Origin: Candidatus Hydrogenedentota bacterium
GTDB taxonomy: Bacteria; Hydrogenedentota; Hydrogenedentia; Hydrogenedentales; SLHB01
Direction: 5' to 3'
DNA length: 12,914 nt
Assembly (NCBI GenBank): GCA_022706165.1
Contig: JAKJDA010000011.1
Location: 4,955-17,868, forward strand
Part shown: piece by piece, positions 6,451 through 12,914 of the stretch
Position numbering within the stretch: position 1 is the stretch's first letter
How the letters are laid out: each line of letters opens with the position of its first letter
The notes under the pieces: model-generated
What the model saw: the letters and a program-made list of their open reading frames with translations, nothing else
Databases searched by the model: none
Told to the model about the DNA's origin: nothing
Program-made: the position numbers and the translations under genes

Positions 6451-7047
6451 ATGGGCTTGGAAATCGGAGCAGCGCCTTCTGTGTTGGCGGTGACGCGCGA
6501 GCGTGCACCGTATGAGGGGACGTATGCGCCGCCGTTTGCCCGATCCCCCAGAAATCGGGAGGGGACATCCGGGTCCTTCCGGTCCCAGACGGAGGAAGGG
6601 GCGGCTCTATTCGGGCGTGAGCGGCAGCCCGCTCCGCGGATTGGGTTTGGCGAGGGCACCGTCATGCCTTCGGGCGAGGCCGTCCGCACGATGGGGACCA
6701 ACCTGCGCTTTGTCCGCGGGCTGATCGATTCCGCCCAACAAAAACAGGCCGACGAGGCGCCGTCAACGCCGCAAGATTCGGACGCGGCGAACGAGAATCT
6801 CTTGGGCGTTTCCGGCAAGACAAATCTGTCGCTGGAACGGGCCACTGCGGAAAAACGCGTCGCCGCGCAAGCGCGTTCGCTCATCAACGGCATGAACCAG
6901 GCGGCGGAAATCGCCCTTGCCCGAACGCAAGGGAGCGCCCCTACGGACGCCGGGGGCGCCGCGCGCGTTTCTCCGGCCATGGACCGTCAACGGATTTCGT
7001 ATCAGGAAAGCCGTCCCCTCGGCCAGCTTCTCAATCTGCTTGCGTAA
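6451..7047 (+). CDS. Hypothetical protein, 198 residues, family not recognised
   Basis: The only plus-strand gene. I do not recognise its family. Support that it is real: a near-consensus promoter upstream, a GAAAGGA ribosome site 10 nt before the ATG, and codon use with G/C at most third positions. Residues 1-75 are rich in Arg, Pro, Gly and Ser with no clear fold (probably disordered). Residues about 80-160 are polar and helix-forming (LRFVRGLIDSAQQKQADEA; ATAEKRVAAQARSLINGMNQ), and the C-terminus ends in a short hydrophobic helix, RPLGQLLNLLA. There is no signal peptide, membrane helix or cysteine. The composition suggests a small structural, adaptor or secreted-appendage-type protein, but this is not a functional claim. 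It converges on the uracil-DNA-glycosylase-like gene with a 21-bp gap and no obvious terminator. An antisense frame is also open here but has an unlikely Arg/Ser/Ala composition. Confidence 0.6.
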   Translation: MGLEIGAAPSVLAVTRERAPYEGTYAPPFARSPRNREGTSGSFRSQTEEGAALFGRERQPAPRIGFGEGTVMPSGEAVRTMGTNLRFVRGLIDSAQQKQADEAPSTPQDSDAANENLLGVSGKTNLSLERATAEKRVAAQARSLINGMNQAAEIALARTQGSAPTDAGGAARVSPAMDRQRISYQESRPLGQLLNLLA

Positions 7048-7068
7048 ACACATCTCCCGGATTCGATC

Positions 7069-7710
7069 TCAAACGCCGTGATGACGCGATCGCTCGGGAG
7101 GGTCGCGGAACAGAACGGCATGGACGCGTCGGCGCACTTCCGGCAACACCTCCGCCTCGAACCAGGGACAGCGCGCAAACCATTGCAGGTTGCGGAAGGA
7201 GGGATGCGGCAACGGTAGATGGCGAGGCAGGTATTCGCGCCATGCCTGGACGGTTTCGGCAAGCGACGATTTCGCGCGATCGGCAAGGTGGTAGCGCTGG
7301 GCGTATTGGCCGATGAGCAGCGTCAACTCGACGTTCGGCAGGCATTCGAGCAAGCGCGAAAACCATGTCCGGGCACATTCGGGGCGTGGAGGCAAGTCGC
7401 CGCCGCGCGCATGCCGACCAGGGTAGCAAAGCCCCATGGGAATAATCGCGATCCGCGCGTCGTCATAGAAAATCTCGCGCGACACGTCGAGCCACGCCCG
7501 CAAGCGATCTCCGCTGGGATCGTTCCAGGGAATGCCGGTTTCGTGGACGCGCACGCCGGGCGCTTGGCCGACAAGGAGAAGACGAGCGGTCCGAGTCGCG
7601 CGCAAGACCGGACGCGGACCCAGCGGCAAATCCTGCTCGCATATTCGGCAGGCGCGCACCTCGCGCACCAGCGCGGACAAGGATGGGTCGCCGGTCTTCT
7701 TTCGGGACAT
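7069..7710 (-). CDS. Uracil-DNA glycosylase family protein with predicted 4Fe-4S cluster
   Basis: A 213-residue member of the uracil-DNA glycosylase superfamily (COG1573-like), expected to remove uracil or related damaged bases from DNA for base excision repair. The motif-A region reads VGQAPGVRVHETGIPWNDPS (47-66), with GQAPG at 48-52, followed by SGDRLRAWL. The second motif is LPHPSFRN (167-174), where the His and Pro-Ser match the conserved H-P-S loop. Cysteines C21-x2-C24 and C95-x16-C112 fit the four ligands of the iron-sulfur cluster found in family 4/5-type enzymes. In GQAPG the position used by some families as the catalytic acid is Ala, so activity and substrate range may differ from classic UDGs. 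ATG 7710 is chosen because GAGGG lies 7 nt upstream. It is 15 bp downstream of the methyltransferase reading frame and probably co-transcribed. The C-terminal tail (RDPPERSRHHGV) is basic and non-conserved-looking. Confidence 0.85.
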   Translation of the reverse strand: MSRKKTGDPSLSALVREVRACRICEQDLPLGPRPVLRATRTARLLLVGQAPGVRVHETGIPWNDPSGDRLRAWLDVSREIFYDDARIAIIPMGLCYPGRHARGGDLPPRPECARTWFSRLLECLPNVELTLLIGQYAQRYHLADRAKSSLAETVQAWREYLPRHLPLPHPSFRNLQWFARCPWFEAEVLPEVRRRVHAVLFRDPPERSRHHGV

Positions 7711-7725
7711 CCGTTCGCCCTCGGT

Positions 7726-8489
7726 TCAATACCCTGTCCGGCGCACAAGCGCGATCGGACGGTTGACGATGTCGGCGCCGTCGATGGGCTGGTCAAAATC
7801 CCACTCGTTCCACCATCCCACGAATTCGAAACAGGGATGCGTTTCCACGAACAGCAAAAATTCTTGGGGGTACACCGCGCGCTTGAGGCATCGCTCGTGT
7901 ATGCGCTTGTGCACGCCGTTGTCGTCAATTTCCAGCAACACGTTTTCTTCATAGGTTTGGGCGACGCGGTCGGCGTGGCGCGTCCAGTAACTCGTGCGCA
8001 CGCGGATGCCGTCGCGCGCGCATTCCCACCCGATCGCCGTCTCGGTCATCGGGTCGAAATCGACGCACCAATCCAGGAAATACAATCCGCCGGGCCGGAG
8101 CGCCCGCGCCACGCAATCGAAATGCGACCGCAATTGATCCGTGGTCTTCACGTAAAGAGAGCCCAGCAACACGCACGCGAAATCGACGGGTTCGTCCAGC
8201 GTGAAATCGGCGAGATCGCATTGCAGCAGCGTCGCGTTGCCCTTGCAGCGGGCCGCTTTCCGTTCCGTGTACCGCAACATCGGCTCGCTGAGGTCGATCC
8301 CCGACCGTGCCGCAACCATAACGGCACATGGGGGCCGTTGCCGCAGGCAATCTCCAGCACGCGCGTCACCGGAATGCGGGAATAGCGATCCATCGCCTCT
8401 TCCATGACCGCCATCTGCCGATCCAGGTCGCGAAAGGAAAAGGCAATCTCGTAATACAAGGGGTTCCGGTACAACTCGCTAACGGTCAT
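7726..8489 (-). pseudogene. Class I SAM-dependent methyltransferase, interrupted by a frameshift
   Basis: Two reading frames together make one methyltransferase of about 254 residues. The first starts at ATG 8489 (MTVSELYRNPLYYEIAF; GGAG about 7 nt upstream) and runs through motif I, VLEIACGNG (44-52), to PHVPLWLRHG. The homologous sequence then continues in the -1 frame as SGIDLSEPMLRYTERKAARC (motif II, D-L-S), CDLADF (motif III), ALRPGGLYFLDW (post-motif loop) and ends FDQPIDGADIVNRPIALVRR. The break lies around 8298-8312; one added base there would join both frames without a stop. No slippery heptamer suited to programmed -1 shifting is seen, so it is a mutation or an assembly/sequencing error. 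The N-terminal NPLYYEIAFSFRD segment resembles methyltransferases of uncertain small-molecule substrate. It sits 58 bp after kup and 15 bp before the glycosylase gene. Substrate unknown. Confidence 0.75.
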
Positions 8490-8547
8490 CTGCCGACTCC
8501 GCCACGTTTCGCCATGCGGGCGCGCGCGCATCCTCCGCGAAAAGGCG

Positions 8548-10443
8548 CTAGAGCTCCACCTGGACGCCCAGTTCGACCACTTGATTGGGGGGGATATTGA
8601 AGAAACCCGTGGCGCCATACGCGTTTCGCGTCAGAAATGCGAAAAGTCGCTGCCGCCAAGAGGGCATTCCGGATTTGTTTGCGATACGGACGTTTTCATG
8701 GCCCAGGAAATAGCCGGACAGGCGCTCGTCGAAGGGAAGCCCCTGTTCCCGGCACGCGACAAGCGCCTGGGGCACATCGGGGCTTTCCATGAATCCGTAT
8801 CGCAGTCTGATCCGGTAAAAGCCCTGCCCCAGGTTTTCCATCTCGATGCGCTCCGCCTCGGGAACGTAGGCCGCCTCTTCGATCAGCACCGTAACCACCG
8901 CGATGACTTCGTGCAACACTTTGTTGTACTTGATGTTGTGCAAGAGCACCGGGGGCGTTCCGTGCTGGTTGCCCGACATGAAAATGGCCGTTCCCGGCAC
9001 CCGCGCGGGCGTCGGTTCGGCAAGGGTGATGCTCTGGATAAACAGGTCTAGCGACAACGATCGGGCCGCGAATTGCTCGTTGAGCGCCGCACGGCCCAGG
9101 CGCCATGTCTCCATCACGAGAAAAACCAACACGCCCATGACCAATGGAAACCAACCGCCCGAAAGCACCTTGGTGAGCGTGGCGCTGGAAAAACTGACAT
9201 CAAAGACCAAAAACAGCCCCGTTAAGGCGCAGGCCGAGAGCCGCCCCCACCCCCACCGCCGGCGCGCCACCACAAACAGCAAGAGCGTCGTGATCAGCAT
9301 CGTCGTCGTCACGGAAACGCCGTATGCCGCCGCCAAATTGTCCGAAGACCGGAACCCTATGACCAGTCCAATCGTCGCGACAAACAGGAAACGATTCACG
9401 ACGGGAATATAGATTTGGCCGATGGTGTGCGCCGAGGTATGGATGATGTTGACGCGCGGCAAATACCCCAGCAAAACCGCCTGCCGCGTCATCGAGAAGG
9501 CCCCTGATATCACCGCCTGCGACGCAATGACCGTCGCCGCCGTGGATAACCCCACCATCGGCAGCAACCCCCACCGCGGCACCAACCCGTAAAACGGGTT
9601 ATCGATGGTCCTGGCATCCAACAGCAGCAACGCCCCCTGGCCGAAATAATTCATCAACAGGCCGGGCAAGGCCACCGCAAACCACCCCCATCGGATCGGA
9701 CTCCGTCCGAAATGCCCCATATCGGCATACAGGGCTTCTCCTCCCGTCACGACGAGGAAAACCGCGCCCAATACCAAGAAACCCGATACGCCGTGATGCG
9801 CCATGAACAACGCGGCATGCATCGGGTTGATCGCGGCCAGCACGCGCGGCTCTTGCACGATCGCGCACACCCCCAACAGGCCAATCGAGAAGAACCACAC
9901 CAGGATAATCGGACCGAAAACGGCCCCGATCTTGGCGGTGCCCCGTTTCTGGAACAGGAATAAGAAAACGAGCGTGAGCGCCGTGAGCGGAACGACGTAA
10001 GGCTCCAGTTGCGGGGCAAGCACCCCAATGCCCTCGATGGCGCTCAGCACGGAGATGGCGGGCGTTATCATCCCGTCTCCGTACAGCAGCGAGGCCCCGA
10101 ACAGTCCCAGCGCCACCAGCAGCCCCCGCTTGCCGTTGGCCCTCCGGCCGGCGGCCAGCGCCATCAACGCCATGATGCCGCCTTCGCCCCGATTGTCGGC
10201 GCGCAAAACAAAGGCCATGTATTTGAGCGAGATGACAAGCATCAGCGCCCAGAAGATGAGCGACAGAATTCCGAGCACGTTTTCGGGGGACGGTTCGAAA
10301 GGATGGTTTTTCCCGAAACAGACCCGCAAGGCATAGAGGGGGCTGGTGCCGATGTCTCCGTACACGATCCCCAGCGCCCCCAACACTAAAACGGCCAACG
10401 ACTTCGAACGATGGCCCTCATTCTCTTCGACTTGCGTCTGCAT
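8548..10443 (-). CDS. kup: Kup-family potassium uptake permease
   Basis: A 631-residue, full-length KUP/HAK/KT transporter, taking up K+ (typically coupled to H+) across the cytoplasmic membrane. It has the N-terminal LGIVYGDIGTSPLYALR (24-40), with the conserved Tyr-Gly-Asp, RADNRGEGG (81-89) in the loop after TM2, YGDGMITPAISVLSAIEG (121-138) and the later GGEALYADMGHFG. About twelve hydrophobic helices fill residues 15 to about 460, followed by a cytoplasmic domain with VPGTAIFMSG and HNIKYNKVLHE, as in the family. ATG 10443 is used because the family start lies there; the nearest Shine-Dalgarno-like sequence (AGGTGA) is rather far, so initiation may be weak. A promoter with 17-nt spacing lies at 10553-10581. 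The gene is followed by the methyltransferase frame after 58 bp with no clear terminator, so it probably heads a three-gene transcript. Confidence 0.95.
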   Translation of the reverse strand: MQTQVEENEGHRSKSLAVLVLGALGIVYGDIGTSPLYALRVCFGKNHPFEPSPENVLGILSLIFWALMLVISLKYMAFVLRADNRGEGGIMALMALAAGRRANGKRGLLVALGLFGASLLYGDGMITPAISVLSAIEGIGVLAPQLEPYVVPLTALTLVFLFLFQKRGTAKIGAVFGPIILVWFFSIGLLGVCAIVQEPRVLAAINPMHAALFMAHHGVSGFLVLGAVFLVVTGGEALYADMGHFGRSPIRWGWFAVALPGLLMNYFGQGALLLLDARTIDNPFYGLVPRWGLLPMVGLSTAATVIASQAVISGAFSMTRQAVLLGYLPRVNIIHTSAHTIGQIYIPVVNRFLFVATIGLVIGFRSSDNLAAAYGVSVTTTMLITTLLLFVVARRRWGWGRLSACALTGLFLVFDVSFSSATLTKVLSGGWFPLVMGVLVFLVMETWRLGRAALNEQFAARSLSLDLFIQSITLAEPTPARVPGTAIFMSGNQHGTPPVLLHNIKYNKVLHEVIAVVTVLIEEAAYVPEAERIEMENLGQGFYRIRLRYGFMESPDVPQALVACREQGLPFDERLSGYFLGHENVRIANKSGMPSWRQRLFAFLTRNAYGATGFFNIPPNQVVELGVQVEL

Positions 10444-10552
10444 ATAATGCGCGATGCTTCACCTCGGCTTCCGGGCGCCCCCGCGCCGTCTTTCCACCGA
10501 TAGCGCCGGGGTCTCCGTCAGGCCGCAACATACGTCCCAAAGTTATCGGAAC

Positions 10553-10581
10553 AGCATAATCGTTGCCTTCCTGCCGTTCAA
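10553..10581 (-). promoter_or_regulatory. Candidate kup promoter
   Basis: On the minus strand TTGAAC (10581-10576) is followed after 17 nt by TATGCT (10558-10553), each matching 4 of 6 consensus positions. It predicts a leader of about 100 nt before the kup ATG. Direct repeats abut its -35 box. Confidence 0.45.
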
Positions 10582-10606
10582 GGGGCGAATCGACAGGGGC
10601 GAATCG
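10581..10606. repeat. Tandem 12-bp direct repeats next to the kup -35 box
   Basis: AGGGGCGAATCG occurs at 10581-10592 and again at 10595-10606, identical and 14 bp apart from start to start. The pair sits immediately upstream of the candidate kup promoter and overlaps the -35 box by one base, a position typical of an activator or repressor site. No regulator is known. Confidence 0.6.
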
Positions 10607-10663
10607 CCGGGGTTGGGGCAGAGGGCGCCGGGAGCCCAAGCGCGTTGCGGCAGGAAATGCGGG

Positions 10664-12094
10664 CTATCTGGGCGCCGGCAGATCGAAGCCGAAATAGGCG
10701 GCGGCGTTGTTGTAGCAGATGTCGCGAACCATGTTCCCGATGAGTTGCATATCGGAAGGGATCAGGCCGCGCGTCATATCGTTTCCGAGCATGTTGCAGA
10801 GGATGCGCCGGAAATACTCGTGGCGCGTGTAGCTCAGGAACGAGCGGCTATCGGTGAGCATGCCGACGAACCGGCTCAGCGCGCCGAGTTGGGAGAGCGA
10901 CTCGATCTGTTTTTGCATGCCGTCCATTTGGTCGAGAAACCACCACGCGCTGCCGTGTTGCATTTTGCCCGGGGTGACGCCGTCCTGGAAATTCCCCATC
11001 ATGGCGACGAGCAGTTCGTTGTCGCGCGGGTTCAGGTTGTAGACGATGGTGCGCGCGAGTTGGTCCGTGCGGTTCAGGCGATCGAGGAAACGGCGCATCG
11101 GGCGAGCGATCTCGAAATCGCCGATCGAGTCGTAGCCTTTGTCCGGACCGAAGAGATCGAACATCCGCGAGTTCGCATTGCGCAGCGCGCCGAGGTGAAA
11201 TTGCTGCGTCCAGCCGCGCGCATGATCCATGACGGCGAATTCATGAAGCATCGCCGATTTGAATTTGAGGATTTCCTCTCGGGTCAGCGAGGCTTGTTTG
11301 CGGACTTTCGCGAAAATGGCCGGTATTTCGCTCGCGGCGCCGCTTTCCGCGCAGATCGTCTCGAGGCCATGGTCGGACAGCCGGCATCCCATGTCGTGAA
11401 AATAGGCGTGGCGCTTGTGCAGGGCGTCCATGAAGGCCGCATAGTCGCGGATGTCTTCGTTCGCCGCAACGGCCAGCATATCCACCCAGCGGTTGAACGC
11501 GGCGGGATCCTCGACGGCCATGGCCTTGTCGGGGCGCCAGGTCGGCAGCACCTGAATTCGGAACGACGCGTCGCTTTGGATCGCGCGGTGGTGTTGCAGC
11601 GGATCGACGGGGTCGTCGGTCGTGCAGACCAGCGCGACGTTCATGCGCTTCATGATTCCGCGGCAGGAGAACTCGGGCTGCGCCAGCTTCTCGTTGCATT
11701 CGTTCCAGATGCCTTCGGCGGTGTCGAGATTCAGCAGGCGATCCGAAATGCCGAACGGCCGTTTCAACTCGAGGTGCGTCCAGTGGTAGAGGGGGTTTCG
11801 CACGAGTTGCGGCACGGTTTGGGCCCATTTCAGGAACTTTTCCTTGTCGGGGGCGTTTCCCGCGCAGTATCGCTCGGGCACGCCGCAGGTGCGCATCGCG
11901 CGCCATTTGTAGTGGTCGCCGTGAAGCCATATCTCCGTCAGGTTGGCGAACCGATGGTCCGTCGCGATGTGTTCCGGCGGAAGATGACAATGGTAATCGA
12001 TGATGGGCAGGTCCTTGGCGCATTCATGAAAAAGGCGCCGGGCCGCTTCGGTCTCCAACAAAAAATCCTCGGTGATGAATAGGTCGCGAGACAT
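10664..12094 (-). CDS. uxaC: Glucuronate isomerase (uronate isomerase)
   Basis: A 476-residue uronate isomerase that converts D-glucuronate to D-fructuronate and D-galacturonate to D-tagaturonate in the cytoplasm, the first step of hexuronate breakdown. It is an amidohydrolase-superfamily TIM barrel. The start region has FITEDFLLETEAARRLFHE, then PIIDYHCHLPPEHIA with the metal-site His-x-His (H35 and H37), followed by WLHGDHYKWRAMRTCGV, a stretch strongly typical of UxaC. Further on come MNVALVCTTDDPVDPLQHH and the late IVYNLNPRDNELL and HGSAWWFLDQMDGM. Length fits the family (about 470). ATG 12094 (MSRDLFITED) is chosen over the in-frame ATG at 12133 because GGAGGA lies 9 nt upstream of it and because homologues begin near there. 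It lies 58 bp downstream of the OmpA-like gene with no clear promoter of its own. The other hexuronate genes are not in the window. Confidence 0.95.
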   Translation of the reverse strand: MSRDLFITEDFLLETEAARRLFHECAKDLPIIDYHCHLPPEHIATDHRFANLTEIWLHGDHYKWRAMRTCGVPERYCAGNAPDKEKFLKWAQTVPQLVRNPLYHWTHLELKRPFGISDRLLNLDTAEGIWNECNEKLAQPEFSCRGIMKRMNVALVCTTDDPVDPLQHHRAIQSDASFRIQVLPTWRPDKAMAVEDPAAFNRWVDMLAVAANEDIRDYAAFMDALHKRHAYFHDMGCRLSDHGLETICAESGAASEIPAIFAKVRKQASLTREEILKFKSAMLHEFAVMDHARGWTQQFHLGALRNANSRMFDLFGPDKGYDSIGDFEIARPMRRFLDRLNRTDQLARTIVYNLNPRDNELLVAMMGNFQDGVTPGKMQHGSAWWFLDQMDGMQKQIESLSQLGALSRFVGMLTDSRSFLSYTRHEYFRRILCNMLGNDMTRGLIPSDMQLIGNMVRDICYNNAAAYFGFDLPAPR

Positions 12095-12152
12095 GCGGGC
12101 GATTCCTCCGCTTGGATTGCCAATGGAAATCATCGTTTGGGGGCGATAGCCA

Positions 12153-12914
12153 TCACTTCTGCTTCACTATCTCGACGCGACGATTCTGCGCGCGCCCTTC
12201 TTCGGCGTCGTTCGATGCAATCGGCTGCGCGCCGCCGCATCCCTGGGCCGTGATGCGCGCCGAGTCCACGCCGAACAACACGAGAAAGGACTTCACGTTT
12301 TCCGCGCGTTGCTTGGACATTTCAAGGTTGTGCGTTTCGTCGCCCTGATTGTCGGTGTGGCACTGGACTTCCAGCGCAAGGTCCGGGTAGGCCCGGCACA
12401 GCTTGACCAGCTCCTGCAGCGTCGCGAACGATTGCGTCTTGAGAGACGATTTGCCGCTTTCAAAATAAACGCCGTACAGCGCCACCCGTCCCGCGGCGTC
12501 CAGGGTCTTCTTGATCTGGCTGGCGTTGAACGTCAGACGCTTTTCGTTCGATCGTTCGTCCATGATCCACAGGCCGTATTCCCCCGCGCCCGCCTCGACA
12601 TGACACCACGTTTTGCTCCCGGCGTCGTCGGAAAGCACAAACGTCAACGCGCCGTTTTTCACGTCGTCGTAAACGATACGGGCGTTTTTCTCCTGGGCGA
12701 ATTGCAGGTAGTGCTCGGCGATGTGTTTTGCCGTGACGGCTTCATTCTTTTCCGGGCCGGCAACGGGTTCTGATTCCAGTTCTGCCGGTTGCGCCGAGGT
12801 CGACGCGGCGGCGCGAGCCTCCGCCGGATCCTCTTCCTCGCCGGACGAGGCGGCGGCGTCTGCGGATGGCTGTGGCGCGGCCGGCTTTTCCGGGGCTTTC
12901 CGCTCCACTTTGCC
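12153..12914 (-). CDS. OmpA-family protein, C-terminal part (cut by window edge)
   Basis: The frame is open to the right edge, giving 253 residues; the true N-terminus, including any signal peptide, lies outside. An Ala/Glu/Pro-rich low-complexity linker comes first (for about 50 residues), then a small alpha/beta region (HIAEHYLQFAQEKNARIVYD; GALTFVLSDDAGSKTWCHV). The last 120 residues are an OmpA-like peptidoglycan-binding domain: VALYGVYFESGKSSLK, ALEVQCHTDNQGD, MSKQRAENVKSFLVLFGVD, ITAQGCGGAQPIASN and RAQNRRVEIVKQK. The Asp of HTDN and the first Arg of NRR are at the positions that bind meso-diaminopimelate in this family. It would tether the outer membrane or a lipoprotein to the cell wall, implying a diderm host. 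A GTG at 12908 is in frame but gives no reason to be the start. It precedes uxaC by 58 bp; a functional link is not evident. Confidence 0.85.
   Translation of the reverse strand, partial: GKVERKAPEKPAAPQPSADAAASSGEEEDPAEARAAASTSAQPAELESEPVAGPEKNEAVTAKHIAEHYLQFAQEKNARIVYDDVKNGALTFVLSDDAGSKTWCHVEAGAGEYGLWIMDERSNEKRLTFNASQIKKTLDAAGRVALYGVYFESGKSSLKTQSFATLQELVKLCRAYPDLALEVQCHTDNQGDETHNLEMSKQRAENVKSFLVLFGVDSARITAQGCGGAQPIASNDAEEGRAQNRRVEIVKQK

Noticed and set aside
6348..6980. Minus-strand open frame opposite the orphan gene
   Set aside because: Composition is rich in Arg, Ser, Ala and Cys typical of antisense frames, with no ribosome site, whereas the plus strand has promoter, ribosome site and good codon use.
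8292..8319. Programmed -1 ribosomal frameshift in the methyltransferase
   Set aside because: The overlap lacks a proper slippery heptamer (the tRNA re-pairing on CGG-GGA would be poor), and other members of this family are single-frame.
10444..10663. c-di-AMP (ydaO) or other known riboswitch upstream of kup
   Set aside because: Such switches are common before K+ transporter genes, but I do not see their conserved core; an Infernal/Rfam scan would settle it.
10454..12082. Long plus-strand open frame opposite uxaC
   Set aside because: It is antisense to a clearly conserved uxaC gene; long antisense frames are expected in GC-rich coding DNA.

Overview
GC-rich bacterial window, carrying mostly one-strand gene blocks. 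The gene content (a K+ uptake permease, a hexuronate isomerase, an L-fucose-isomerase-like protein, an OmpA-domain envelope protein and a glycan-modification cluster) points to a Gram-negative, sugar-using heterotroph. The isomerase-like protein and the radical SAM/glycosyltransferase mix recall the PVC/Hydrogenedentota-type environmental bacteria, but that placement is a guess; no rRNA or other marker is present. No tRNA, rRNA, CRISPR array or transposase was found.

Layout, left to right. (1) 1-303, minus: N-terminal 101 residues of an L-fucose-isomerase-like protein, cut by the window edge, with its own candidate promoter at 397-425. (2) 450-6002, minus: a four-gene run read from 6002 leftwards: a radical SAM/SPASM enzyme; an ~800-residue multidomain protein (radical-SAM-like barrel without the catalytic cysteines, SPASM-like cysteine cluster, a possible LamG/ConA-like domain, family-2 glycosyltransferase); a GT4 glycosyltransferase; and a small protein with a C-terminal membrane segment. 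A ~148-bp nested palindrome lies between the second and third genes. (3) 6003-6450: divergent promoter region. (4) 6451-7047, plus: the only plus-strand gene, an unrecognised 198-residue protein with a good sigma70-type promoter and a hairpin leader. (5) 7069-10443, minus: kup K+ transporter, then a class I SAM methyltransferase broken by one frameshift, then a 4Fe-4S uracil-DNA-glycosylase-family protein. (6) 10664-12094, minus: glucuronate isomerase uxaC. (7) 12153-12914, minus: C-terminal part of an OmpA-family protein, cut by the right edge.

The most unusual part is block 2. The catalytic radical SAM enzyme is followed, with a 13-bp overlap or a 50-bp gap depending on the start used, by a protein whose N-terminal third looks like a paralogue of it that has lost the CX3CX2C cluster and become fused to a glycosyltransferase. 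With the GT4 enzyme and the small membrane-anchored protein this looks like a surface-glycan or glycosylation pathway that includes a radical modification step. The substrate cannot be read from the sequence.

Blocks 5-7 look like ordinary housekeeping and carbon metabolism: K+ uptake, DNA repair, hexuronate catabolism and cell-envelope anchoring.
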